From Bacteroidales bacterium (GTDB taxonomy: Bacteria > Bacteroidota > Bacteroidia > Bacteroidales > PUMT01), in the NCBI GenBank assembly GCA_007133565.1, contig SLMM01000154.1:1-46305 (forward strand): a stretch of 46,305 bases of DNA, given 5' to 3'. This document shows positions 8,161 through 15,799 of this stretch, in pieces. The notes below the pieces were generated by a model. It was not told the origin of the DNA, did no database searches, and saw nothing but the letters and a program-made list of their open reading frames with translations. Made by a program: the position numbers and the translations under genes. Position 1 is the stretch's first letter, and each line of letters starts with the position of its first letter.

Positions 8161-9213
8161 CTATCTTTCGGTATACTGTTTATGGTAATAATCCCTGTAG
8201 TCGCCGCTGAGAACCCCTTCAAGCCACTTTTCATTTTCGAGGTACCATCTGACTGTGCGGTCAAGTCCCTCTTCGAATGAGACCGAGGGCTTCCAGCCCA
8301 GTGCGGAAGTGATTTTCGAGTTGTCGATCGCATAGCGCATGTCGTGGCCCGCCCTGTCCTTTACAAAGGTGATCAGCTTTGCTGAAGTGCCGGGCTTGCG
8401 GTCCAGCTGCCTGTCCATTATTTTACACAGCAGCTTTACAAGGTCTAAATTGCGCCACTCGTTGTTGCCGCCCACATTGTAGGTCTCGCCCGTCAGTCCC
8501 CTGTGAAAAACAAGGTCAATTGCCGCGGCGTGGTCCTCGACATAGAGCCAGTCCCTTACATTCTCACCCTTTCCGTAAACTGGCACAGGCTTGCTGTTTA
8601 ATATATTGTTGATCGCCAGGGGTATCAGCTTTTCGGGAAACTGGTTGGGCCCGTAATTATTTGAGCAGTTCGATATGACCACCGGGATGCCGTAGGTATG
8701 GTGCCAGGCACGCACCATGTGGTCTGAGCCTGCCTTGGAAGCTGAATAGGGACTGCCCGGGTCATAGGAGGTCTCTTCGGTGAAGAGCCCTTCGCTGCCC
8801 AGTGAGCCATATACCTCGTCGGTGGAGATATGGTAGAACAGTTTTCCTTCATTGTTGCCCGCCTGCTCTTTGAAGGCATTCAGCAGGTTAACCGTTCCAA
8901 TAATGTTGGCCGTTATGAATTCCATAGGTCCGCTGATGGACCTGTCCACATGCGATTCGGCAGCCAGGTGTATCACCCCGTCGAAACTGTGCCTGGAGAA
9001 CAGCTCATTGATGAATTCCTGGTCGGCTATGTCGCCCTTTACAAAACTGTAATTGGGTTCATTCTCGATATCGGTGAGGTTTTCCAGGTTTCCGGCGTAG
9101 GTAAGCTTGTCGAGGTTGACTATCCGGTAGCCGGGATGATTCCTGACAAAACGCCTTACCACGTGTGAGCCTATGAAACCTGCTCCTCCTGTAATCAGAA
9201 TCGTTTTTTGCAT
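8161..9213 (-). CDS. rfbB: dTDP-glucose 4,6-dehydratase
   Basis: RfbB (RmlB) converts dTDP-glucose to dTDP-4-keto-6-deoxyglucose, the precursor of rhamnose and other deoxysugars. The extended SDR protein shows the NAD-binding ILITGGAGFIGSHVV motif. The catalytic STDEVYGSLG follows, with the Thr-Asp-Glu triad, then YSASKAGSD with the YxxxK pair. The upstream extension begins with a non-family stretch, so MQKTILITGG at 9213 is the better start (350 residues). It is the last gene of the minus-strand sugar operon. rfbA, rfbC and rfbD are not in the window, so the final sugar cannot be named. Confidence 0.95.
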   Translation of the reverse strand: MQKTILITGGAGFIGSHVVRRFVRNHPGYRIVNLDKLTYAGNLENLTDIENEPNYSFVKGDIADQEFINELFSRHSFDGVIHLAAESHVDRSISGPMEFITANIIGTVNLLNAFKEQAGNNEGKLFYHISTDEVYGSLGSEGLFTEETSYDPGSPYSASKAGSDHMVRAWHHTYGIPVVISNCSNNYGPNQFPEKLIPLAINNILNSKPVPVYGKGENVRDWLYVEDHAAAIDLVFHRGLTGETYNVGGNNEWRNLDLVKLLCKIMDRQLDRKPGTSAKLITFVKDRAGHDMRYAIDNSKITSALGWKPSVSFEEGLDRTVRWYLENEKWLEGVLSGDYRDYYHKQYTER

Positions 9214-9292
9214 ATTCCTGTTGTATGGTTGCAGGTTCAAAATGCCGCAGTTCTTTTCTGATAAGGGCTCTGTCCCGGCACCCGAACCGTTT

Positions 9293-10327
9293 TCAATTTC
9301 TATCCTTCATTTTCCTGTAGTACTGTTCCCATTTCCATGCCGAAGCCAGTGTTTCTTCCAATGAGCTTTCAGCTTTCCAGCCCAGCTCGGTGTTGGCCAG
9401 GGAGGTGTCGGCCCACACCTGCTCGATGTCGCCGGCACGCCGGCCTGTGATCCTGTACTTTAGCTTAATGCCGCTCACCTTTTCAAATGTGCGTATCATC
9501 TCCAGCACCGAGACACCCGTGCCGGTTCCAAGGTTGAAAACCTCATAATCCTTCCTGTTTTTGTCATGCAGGAGCCGTTTTATTGCTGTAACGTGTGCCC
9601 TGGCAAGGTCGGTAACGTGCAGGTAGTCTCTTATGCAGGATCCGTCGGGCGTGTTGTAGTCGTCGCCGAACACCTTCAGCTCGTCCCTTATCCCTATGGC
9701 CGTTTGCGTGATAAATGGCACCAGGTTGTCGGGCACTCCCCTGGGCAGTTCTCCTATCAGCGCCGTGTGGTGCGCCCCGATGGGATTGAAGTAGCGGAGC
9801 GATATTGCCCTGAGGTGCCCTGAGGCCTTTACTGTGTCGGCAATTATATCTTCAGATATCTTCTTGGTATTTCCGTAGGGCGATTCTGCCTTTTTTACGG
9901 GCGCTTCCTCCGTAACAGGAAGTTTGTCGGGCTGTCCGTAAACAGTGCAGGAAGAGGAAAAGACAAGGCTGCCGGGACTGTGCCTTTCCATCTCCTCAAG
10001 AAGGTTTATGAGCGATATAAGGTTGTTCCGGTAGTACATGAGCGGTTTTTCGACCGATTCTCCCACCGCCTTGGCCGCAGCGAAATGGATCACGGCATCG
10101 ATTCCGGGGTTCTTGTTGAAATAATCTTTCAACAATGACTTGTCGCAAAGGTCGATCTTTTCAAACCGGGGCCTTACCCCGGTAATCTTTTCGATGCCGT
10201 CAATCACTGCGGCATCTGAATTTGAAAGGTTATCTGCAATGAGCACGTTGAAACCCTCCTCAATAAGCTCGACGGCAGTGTGTGAACCTATGTAGCCTGT
10301 GCCGCCGGTAACAAGAATATTATACAT
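9293..10327 (-). CDS. galE: UDP-glucose 4-epimerase
   Basis: GalE interconverts UDP-glucose and UDP-galactose, and some members also act on UDP-GlcNAc and UDP-GalNAc. The protein starts MYNILVTGGTGYIGSHTAVEL (NAD-binding GxxGxxG). It has the FSSSCTVYG serine region and the catalytic Tyr-Lys pair in SPYGNTKK. SLRYFNPIGAH and the C-terminal half are typical of GalE. The frame is open further upstream into the neighbouring dehydrogenase, but the ATG at 10327 gives 344 residues, close to the usual 338. It lies 28 bases after the tviB-like gene in the same operon. Whether it acts on acetylated sugars is not visible. Confidence 0.94.
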   Translation of the reverse strand: MYNILVTGGTGYIGSHTAVELIEEGFNVLIADNLSNSDAAVIDGIEKITGVRPRFEKIDLCDKSLLKDYFNKNPGIDAVIHFAAAKAVGESVEKPLMYYRNNLISLINLLEEMERHSPGSLVFSSSCTVYGQPDKLPVTEEAPVKKAESPYGNTKKISEDIIADTVKASGHLRAISLRYFNPIGAHHTALIGELPRGVPDNLVPFITQTAIGIRDELKVFGDDYNTPDGSCIRDYLHVTDLARAHVTAIKRLLHDKNRKDYEVFNLGTGTGVSVLEMIRTFEKVSGIKLKYRITGRRAGDIEQVWADTSLANTELGWKAESSLEETLASAWKWEQYYRKMKDRN

Positions 10328-10355
10328 CGTTTCCATGTCTTTGGCCGGGTGATTT

Positions 10356-11660
10356 TTACAGGTTCCAGTAACGGAGGCCATCCTGGCCGGTTTCAAATTG
10401 TTCCCTGTATATGCTTTTAACGTCAACAAGCAGAGAATTGGTATTGGTAACCGACCTGAACCAGTCGGCCGACAGACCCAGGTACTCCCTGTGGTTCACC
10501 GCCACTATCACCGCATCATAGCCCTTTCCCGGTTCCACCTTCAGGGTAAATCCATACTCCTCTTCAACCTCTTTAGCTGAGGCATAAGGGTCTACCACAT
10601 CGATATGCGCTACGCCATATGCCCTAAGCTCGTCATAGACATCAGCAACCTTTGAGTTCCTGATATCGCTCACATTCTCCTTGAAGGTTACTCCCATTAT
10701 CAGTATGTGCGACTGCATGGTATTTTTCCCCAGCGAACTGATCTTTTTAATGGTCTGCCTGGCAACGTACCTGCCCATGGAGTCATTTATATAGCGTCCT
10801 GCTGTTATTATCTGCGCATGGTAGCCCAGTTCCCTGGCCTTATGGGTCAGGTAATAGGGATCGACCCCTATGCAATGCCCCCCGACAAGTCCGGGGTAAA
10901 ACCTCAGGAAGTTCCACTTTGTGCCGGCCGCCTCGAGTACCTCGTGGGTATTGATATTCATCCTGTTGAATATCATCGCCAGTTCGTTCATGAATGCGAT
11001 GTTTATGTCACGCTGGGTGTTCTCAATGATCTTGGCCGCTTCGGCCACCTTGATGGAGCTTGCCCTGTGCACCCCGGCCTCAATGATCAGCTCATACGTT
11101 CTGGCAATATTTTCAAGGGCTTCAGCATCATTGCCGCTTACCACCTTTACGATCTTTGTAAGGGTATGCTGCCTGTCGCCGGGATTAATTCTCTCGGGCG
11201 AGAAGCCCACCTTGAAATCCTCACCTGCCTTCAGTCCGCTAAGCTCCTCCAGCACCGGCACACAGTCCTCTTCTGTGCAGCCCGGGTAAACGGTCGATTC
11301 ATAGACAACGTAATCACCCTTTTTAAGGACCCTGCCTACGGTCTCCGAAGCTTTCAGCACGGGTGTCAGGTCGGGCAGATTATGATCGTCGATGGGGGTT
11401 GGCACAGCCACGATGTGGAAATCGGCCCCCTTAAGGTCACCCGGATCGGAGGTGAACAAAATGTCGCACCCCTCAAACGCCTCCGGTTCAAGCTCCCTGC
11501 TCGGGTCAATCCCCTTTTTCATCATCTCTATGCGGTCGGGTTTGATATCGAAACCGATTACCGGCACTTTCCTTGCGAATTCAAGAGCGATAGGAAGGCC
11601 CACATAGCCCAGTCCGATCAGCGATATCTTCTTCTCTTTTCTGATAAGTTGTTCGTACAT
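10356..11660 (-). CDS. UDP-N-acetylglucosamine 6-dehydrogenase, TviB/WbpO type
   Basis: This cytoplasmic enzyme probably oxidises UDP-GlcNAc (or UDP-GalNAc) twice at C6 to the uronic acid using NAD. The N-terminal motif is ISLIGLGYVGLP. VAVPTPI, YESTVYPGCTEEDCVP, and the catalytic-cysteine segment GLVGGHCIGVDPYYLTHKA are visible, followed by the MGVTFKENVSDIRNSK region. The segments resemble Vi-antigen TviB more than WbpA. The start is taken at MYEQLIRKEKK (11660, 434 residues), because the longer frame begins with TTG. Its neighbours wbpB-, wbpD- and wbpE-like genes use UDP-GlcNAcA, so UDP-GlcNAc is the likelier substrate. It sits 120 bases after the wbpB-like gene. Confidence 0.9.
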   Translation of the reverse strand: MYEQLIRKEKKISLIGLGYVGLPIALEFARKVPVIGFDIKPDRIEMMKKGIDPSRELEPEAFEGCDILFTSDPGDLKGADFHIVAVPTPIDDHNLPDLTPVLKASETVGRVLKKGDYVVYESTVYPGCTEEDCVPVLEELSGLKAGEDFKVGFSPERINPGDRQHTLTKIVKVVSGNDAEALENIARTYELIIEAGVHRASSIKVAEAAKIIENTQRDINIAFMNELAMIFNRMNINTHEVLEAAGTKWNFLRFYPGLVGGHCIGVDPYYLTHKARELGYHAQIITAGRYINDSMGRYVARQTIKKISSLGKNTMQSHILIMGVTFKENVSDIRNSKVADVYDELRAYGVAHIDVVDPYASAKEVEEEYGFTLKVEPGKGYDAVIVAVNHREYLGLSADWFRSVTNTNSLLVDVKSIYREQFETGQDGLRYWNL

Positions 11661-11780
11661 TTCTGAAAGTTGTTGAATGGTTAGAATGGCCAAATATATT
11701 TAATGTTATGAAATATCTTCATTTCCTTCGGGTGAAATAACAAATCCGTGACAGGGGGAGGGGGAGCAGAGGCTTGTGCA

Positions 11781-12746
11781 TCATGACTTTCCTGCTATTT
11801 TGTCAAGGTAGGGGTGATACTCGCCTTTAAGTCCGGCAGGGGCCGAGTTCCTGATGGTGTAGACCGTTTCGATCGACCGCCTGGCCTCTTCCAGTCCGAA
11901 TCCCCTTCCTGCAAGTATCTCACGGTAAGTCTGGGTATGCAGGTCGGCAAAACCGTCACTGAACTCGATCTCTTCACCGTCGATGGTTATTGATCGGTAT
12001 GTCCGCTGGTTGCGCTTCTTCACCCCGGCAGGCAGGTCGTCATAGTCGATGCTGAGCAGCCACCTCACCCTTGCCTTTTCAAGAACCAGGAAACCCGCTG
12101 CCCTGTGGGAATCGGACAAATGGACTATATTTTCGCGTACCGGGCCGAAAATCCACGTTAGCATGTCGAAAAAGTGAACGCCGATGTTGGTTGCCACCCC
12201 TCCCGATTTCTGCAGGTCGCCTTTCCAGGAGATATGATACCAGTTACCGCGGCTGGTTATATAGGAGAGGTCAATATCGTGGATCTTTTCAGGAGGTTCC
12301 TTCATGATTTTTTCACGCAGGGCTGTTATCGAGGGGTGGAGTCTCAGTTGAAGTATGTTGTATATTTTTTTTCCCGTCTCCTTTTCAATCTCTCCCAGTG
12401 CATCGAGGTTCCAGGGGTTAAGCACGACCGGCTTCTCGCAGATTGCGTCTGCCCCCTGACGCATGGCAAAACGGATGTGGGAGTCGTGAAGGTAGTTGGG
12501 AGAGCAGATACTTACATAATCTACAAATGTCCCTGTTCGTTTCAGCTTGTCAATATGCCTGTCGAAACGCTCGAACTCAACAAAAAAGTCGGCCCCGGGA
12601 AAGTATCCGTCGATCATGCCCACGCTGTCGAAAGGGTCGAGTGAGGCGAGCAGCCTGTTGCCGGTCTCTTTTATGGCCTTCAGGTGCCTTACTGCAATAT
12701 AACCGGCCACACCAATCAATGTAAAATTTTGGGGGTTTTCTGCCAT
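11781..12746 (-). CDS. wbpB: UDP-GlcNAcA 3-dehydrogenase, WbpB-like (Gfo/Idh/MocA family)
   Basis: WbpB oxidises C3 of UDP-N-acetylglucosaminuronic acid, giving the 3-keto sugar that WbpE aminates. The 321-residue protein has an N-terminal Rossmann fold (LIGVAGYIAVRHLKAIKETG). The SPNYLHDSHIRFAMRQGADAI region and the family EKP motif (CEKPVVLN) follow, with the Lys in the active site. NWYHISWKGDLQKSGG and GVHFFDMLTW are typical of the WbpB subgroup. The gene is 4 bases downstream of the wbpD-like gene. The specific reaction is inferred from the motif set and from the three partner genes; the family fold is certain. Confidence 0.88.
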   Translation of the reverse strand: MAENPQNFTLIGVAGYIAVRHLKAIKETGNRLLASLDPFDSVGMIDGYFPGADFFVEFERFDRHIDKLKRTGTFVDYVSICSPNYLHDSHIRFAMRQGADAICEKPVVLNPWNLDALGEIEKETGKKIYNILQLRLHPSITALREKIMKEPPEKIHDIDLSYITSRGNWYHISWKGDLQKSGGVATNIGVHFFDMLTWIFGPVRENIVHLSDSHRAAGFLVLEKARVRWLLSIDYDDLPAGVKKRNQRTYRSITIDGEEIEFSDGFADLHTQTYREILAGRGFGLEEARRSIETVYTIRNSAPAGLKGEYHPYLDKIAGKS

Positions 12747-12750
12747 CTTC

Positions 12751-13341
12751 TTATATGTTTATTTTGTTAACCTTTTCGTTTTCAAGCCTGTACTTCTCGC
12801 CGCTCTCGGGGCATTCAGCAATGCCTGCATCGTCAAATTCAAGCCTGTGCCCGTATTCGCTCATCCAGCCTTTGTGGCGGGCCGGGTTGCCGACAACAAG
12901 GGAGTAGGGGAGAACCTCCCTGGTGATTACCGCACCTGCTCCGATGAATGCATAGCGGCCGATATTGTTTCCGCATATGACAGTGGCATTAGCGCCTATA
13001 CTTGCCCCTTTGCCGACGATGGTTTTGACATACTGGTCTTTTCTGACAACGGCGCTCCGGGGGTTGACAATGTTTGTAAACACCATTGAGGGACCCAGGA
13101 ATACATCATCTTCGCAGGTAACACCCGTATAGATGGATACGTTGTTCTGCACCTTCACATTGCGGCCCAGCACAACCCCGGGTGACACAACCACGTTCTG
13201 GCCGAGGTTACAGTTTTCACCAATTATGGAGCCGGGCATTATGTGTGAGAAATGCCATATCCTGGTACCGGCCCCGATAGTGCAGCCTTCGTCTATAACT
13301 GCCGTTTCATGGGCCTGGTAATTCTTCTTTTCATTGCTCAT
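12751..13341 (-). CDS. wbpD: UDP-2-acetamido-3-amino-2,3-dideoxy-glucuronate N-acetyltransferase, WbpD-like
   Basis: WbpD acetylates the 3-amino group using acetyl-CoA. The 196-residue protein is a left-handed beta-helix acyltransferase. It has repeated hexapeptide strings such as IDEGCTIGAGTRIWHFSHI, IGENCNLGQNVVV and IGANATVICGNNIGRYAFIGAGAVI. The tail, VGNPARHKGWMSEYG, is characteristic of the WbpD group. The start codon overlaps the wbpE-like stop in an ATGA, which implies translational coupling. It belongs to the middle of the four-gene pathway. Confidence in the family is high, and in the exact substrate moderate. Confidence 0.9.
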   Translation of the reverse strand: MSNEKKNYQAHETAVIDEGCTIGAGTRIWHFSHIMPGSIIGENCNLGQNVVVSPGVVLGRNVKVQNNVSIYTGVTCEDDVFLGPSMVFTNIVNPRSAVVRKDQYVKTIVGKGASIGANATVICGNNIGRYAFIGAGAVITREVLPYSLVVGNPARHKGWMSEYGHRLEFDDAGIAECPESGEKYRLENEKVNKINI

Positions 13342-14477
13342 TTTGCGTTGTTTTTGAAAAAGTCATGCACCGCGGTGCAGATATGGCCGAGCTGGTCGGT
13401 TTTCAGCTCGGTATGCATCGGCAGCGAGAGCACTGTTGAGCAGAGCTCCTCGGCCACGGGGAAATCCCCTTCACGGTAGCCGTATCCTGAATAGCCCTTT
13501 TGCAGGTGCATAGGCAGAGGATAGTATATCATCGTGGGGATGCCCCTGCCGGCAAGGTAATCCTTAAGCCTGTCCCTGTTACGTGCGGCCGTTTTTATCG
13601 TATAGGTGTGGAATATGTGAGTGGACTGGCTCATCCTTTTGGGCAGGATAAGACCATCAATGCCACTCAGCGCCTCATCGTAGTAGTCCGCCGCCTCTAT
13701 CCTGGCCTGGTTAAAGCGGTCAAGATACCTGAGCTTGACGTCCAGTATTGCTGCCTGGAGAGTGTCAAGCCTGGAGTTGACACCTACCATATCGTGATAA
13801 TATTTGACCCTGGAGCCATGATGGGTTATCGCCTGCATCTTTTCTGCCAGGTCGGGGTTATTGGTCACTAAAGCCCCGCCATCGCCGAAGCATCCGAGGT
13901 TCTTGGAAGGAAAGAAGCTGGTGCAGCCTATATGTCCTATGTTGCCCGCCTTTTTCACCAGTCCGTTATCAAAGGTGTATTCGCTGCCCAGCGATTGTGC
14001 AGCATCCTCTACTACATAGAGGTGGTGCCTGTTAGCGATCTCCATGATGGCGTCCATATTGGCACACTGTCCGTAAAGGTGAACCGGGAGGATAACTTTT
14101 GTTTTGGGGGTAACCACTTTTTCAACCGCCTTTGCGTCTATGTTGAAGCAGCGGGGGCATGCATCGGCAAACACCGGTTTGAGTCCGAGCAGAGCTATTG
14201 CCTCTACCGTAGCTATGAATGTAAAGGGGGTGGTTATTATCTCGTCGCCCTTCTTAAGGTCCAGGGCCATCAGGGCTATCTGCAGGGCATCGGTACCGTT
14301 TGCGCATGTTATGGCATGTGCCGTGTTAAGGTATGACCGGAGGTTCTCGCGGAACGATTTGACCTCGGGGCCGTTGATAAAGGCCCCGGTTTCGATCACC
14401 TTATTCATGGCGCTGTCGATCTCGCGTTTTATCTTCCGGTACTGGCCGGGCAGGTCGACCATAACTATCTTTTCCAT
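13338..14477 (-). CDS. wbpE: UDP-2-acetamido-3-keto sugar aminotransferase, WbpE-like (DegT/DnrJ/EryC1)
   Basis: WbpE transfers an amino group from glutamate to the 3-keto sugar made by WbpB, with PLP as cofactor. The protein has ANGTDALQIAL, the Asp-containing VVEDAAQSLGSEY segment, and the PLP lysine in FFPSKNLGCFGDGG (near residue 192). ITHHGSRVKYYHDMVGVNSRLDTLQAAIL is typical of the sugar aminotransferases. The start is placed at MEKIVMVDLPGQ (14477, 379 residues). This fits the family better than the longer frame to 14519. It is the first gene of the minus-strand sugar operon, with a promoter-like element just upstream. Confidence 0.93.
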   Translation of the reverse strand: MEKIVMVDLPGQYRKIKREIDSAMNKVIETGAFINGPEVKSFRENLRSYLNTAHAITCANGTDALQIALMALDLKKGDEIITTPFTFIATVEAIALLGLKPVFADACPRCFNIDAKAVEKVVTPKTKVILPVHLYGQCANMDAIMEIANRHHLYVVEDAAQSLGSEYTFDNGLVKKAGNIGHIGCTSFFPSKNLGCFGDGGALVTNNPDLAEKMQAITHHGSRVKYYHDMVGVNSRLDTLQAAILDVKLRYLDRFNQARIEAADYYDEALSGIDGLILPKRMSQSTHIFHTYTIKTAARNRDRLKDYLAGRGIPTMIYYPLPMHLQKGYSGYGYREGDFPVAEELCSTVLSLPMHTELKTDQLGHICTAVHDFFKNNAK

Positions 14478-14516
14478 GCTTACATCCTGTTTTTTAGGGA
14501 ATTTGTCAAGCGACAA

Positions 14517-14524
14517 CAAAGTTA
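14517..14524 (-). promoter_or_regulatory. Bacteroidota -7 element upstream of the sugar operon
   Basis: The plus strand reads CAAAGTTA, which is TAACTTTG on the minus strand and matches TAnnTTTG. It is about 40 bases upstream of the wbpE-like start. No good -33 TTG at the usual spacing is seen. Confidence 0.45.
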
Positions 14525-14567
14525 AAAAAAACGTAAGATGTTAAGGCATATTAAGGGAATTATTATT

Positions 14568-14575
14568 TACTTTTG
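14568..14575 (+). promoter_or_regulatory. Bacteroidota -7 element upstream of the HU/SPOR gene
   Basis: TACTTTTG matches TAnnTTTG and lies about 128 bases upstream of the TTG start at 14703, so the leader would be long. No clear TTG at -33 was found. Confidence 0.45.
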
Positions 14576-14702
14576 TAGTAAAGCAAAATTTCTGCGCAGG
14601 CAGCCTGAAAGATTCGGGAACCACTTGCTTTCAGAAGATTGACGGCGGCGGAAATATTGAGAAGGTGGTAAATTTGAGTTTAATTGTTTAAATAGCGGTA
14701 TT

Positions 14703-15791
14703 TTGGAACTTGTAAAACATATCAGGGATCTTCTTTATCATCATGATTGTGTAGTTGTTCCGGGGTTTGGCGGATTTGTGACCAACGAACGTGCAGCACG
14801 GATAGACAAGTCTGCCGACAGCTTTTACCCGCCCTCAAGGGAGGTGGGTTTCAATGCGCGGCTTGACCACAATGACGGATTGCTCATCAGCTACCTGTCA
14901 GCCCGCCTCTCTCTGAATTACGTCGATACCAGGTCACTGGTTGAAAAATTTGCTGCCGATGTGAACCGGAAGCTTGAAGAGGGCAGGGTAGTAAATTTTG
15001 ACGGAATTGGCCAGTTCTCGGTAACCAGGCAGGGATCACTGAAGTTTGACCCCGACTCCTCCGCCAATTTCCTGACCGATGCATACGGCCTCTCCTTCTT
15101 CAGGTATCCTTCGCTCGATGATGCCGGCAGTGCACTGAGGGCCCGCAGCAGGAAGGTTCGCACCGGTGAACGGCGCATTTCATCAGGGGCTCGCAGGCTG
15201 CTCAAATACGCTGCCGTGGGAATTCCGCTGATAGCTGCCCTCACCTGGGGTGCCATGAACAGGGATGTTATCAGGGATTTCAGTTTCAACCTTTCGTCGC
15301 TCAATCCCTTTTCGGCCGTTGTAGATACAAATGTAAGGAGTGTTCCTGAAGGTGAGGTGGAGGTGGCCTGGCCCGATGATCATGACCTCCCTCCCCCGGA
15401 TGTAACCAGCCAGCGTGATGCGCTGATGTATCAAGAGCCTGAACCGGCAGCAGAAGATGCTGTTGCACAAGCAGCACCCGATATTAAAGAGCCCGGTAAG
15501 CCAATTTCCGAAGAGATTGCCGCTGATGCCGCCCCCCCCGCGGTGAGTGCCGAACCCGCTGCCGCCAGGACCCATTACCTTGTTGCAGGCAGCTTCAGGA
15601 GCAGGCAGAACGCATTAATACTGAGTGAGAGGCTTGCGCTTGAAGGGTATGACACCGAGGTTATTGATGCCGAAAACGGAATGCACCGCGTATCACTCTA
15701 CTCTTCGGTAAACTCAAATGAAGCCCTCGGTATGCTGCGCCGTATAAGAAGCAGAGAGGGCATGGAAGATTTGTGGATGCTCAGCAGGTAA
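14703..15791 (+). CDS. HU-like domain / transmembrane / SPOR domain protein
   Basis: The 362-residue protein joins an N-terminal module related to the prokaryotic HU-like CCDC81 domains (VKHIRDLLYHHDCVVVPGFGGFVTNERAARID, about 1-140) to one transmembrane helix near 166-185. An acidic, Ala/Pro-rich linker follows, then a C-terminal SPOR domain (about 290-360, THYLVAGSFRSRQNA). SPOR domains bind denuded peptidoglycan at division sites, so the C-terminus should be periplasmic and the HU-like part cytoplasmic. The start is a TTG codon; it aligns with the usual family start, and no ATG is available between the upstream in-frame stop and this position. It converges with metG 8 bases downstream. Confidence 0.88.
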   Translation: MELVKHIRDLLYHHDCVVVPGFGGFVTNERAARIDKSADSFYPPSREVGFNARLDHNDGLLISYLSARLSLNYVDTRSLVEKFAADVNRKLEEGRVVNFDGIGQFSVTRQGSLKFDPDSSANFLTDAYGLSFFRYPSLDDAGSALRARSRKVRTGERRISSGARRLLKYAAVGIPLIAALTWGAMNRDVIRDFSFNLSSLNPFSAVVDTNVRSVPEGEVEVAWPDDHDLPPPDVTSQRDALMYQEPEPAAEDAVAQAAPDIKEPGKPISEEIAADAAPPAVSAEPAAARTHYLVAGSFRSRQNALILSERLALEGYDTEVIDAENGMHRVSLYSSVNSNEALGMLRRIRSREGMEDLWMLSR

Positions 15792-15799
15792 CCGGTAAT

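Noticed and set aside
10707-11666. A 319-codon plus-strand open frame opposite the tviB-like gene
   Set aside because: The minus-strand dehydrogenase shows full family motifs, and the antisense translation has none.
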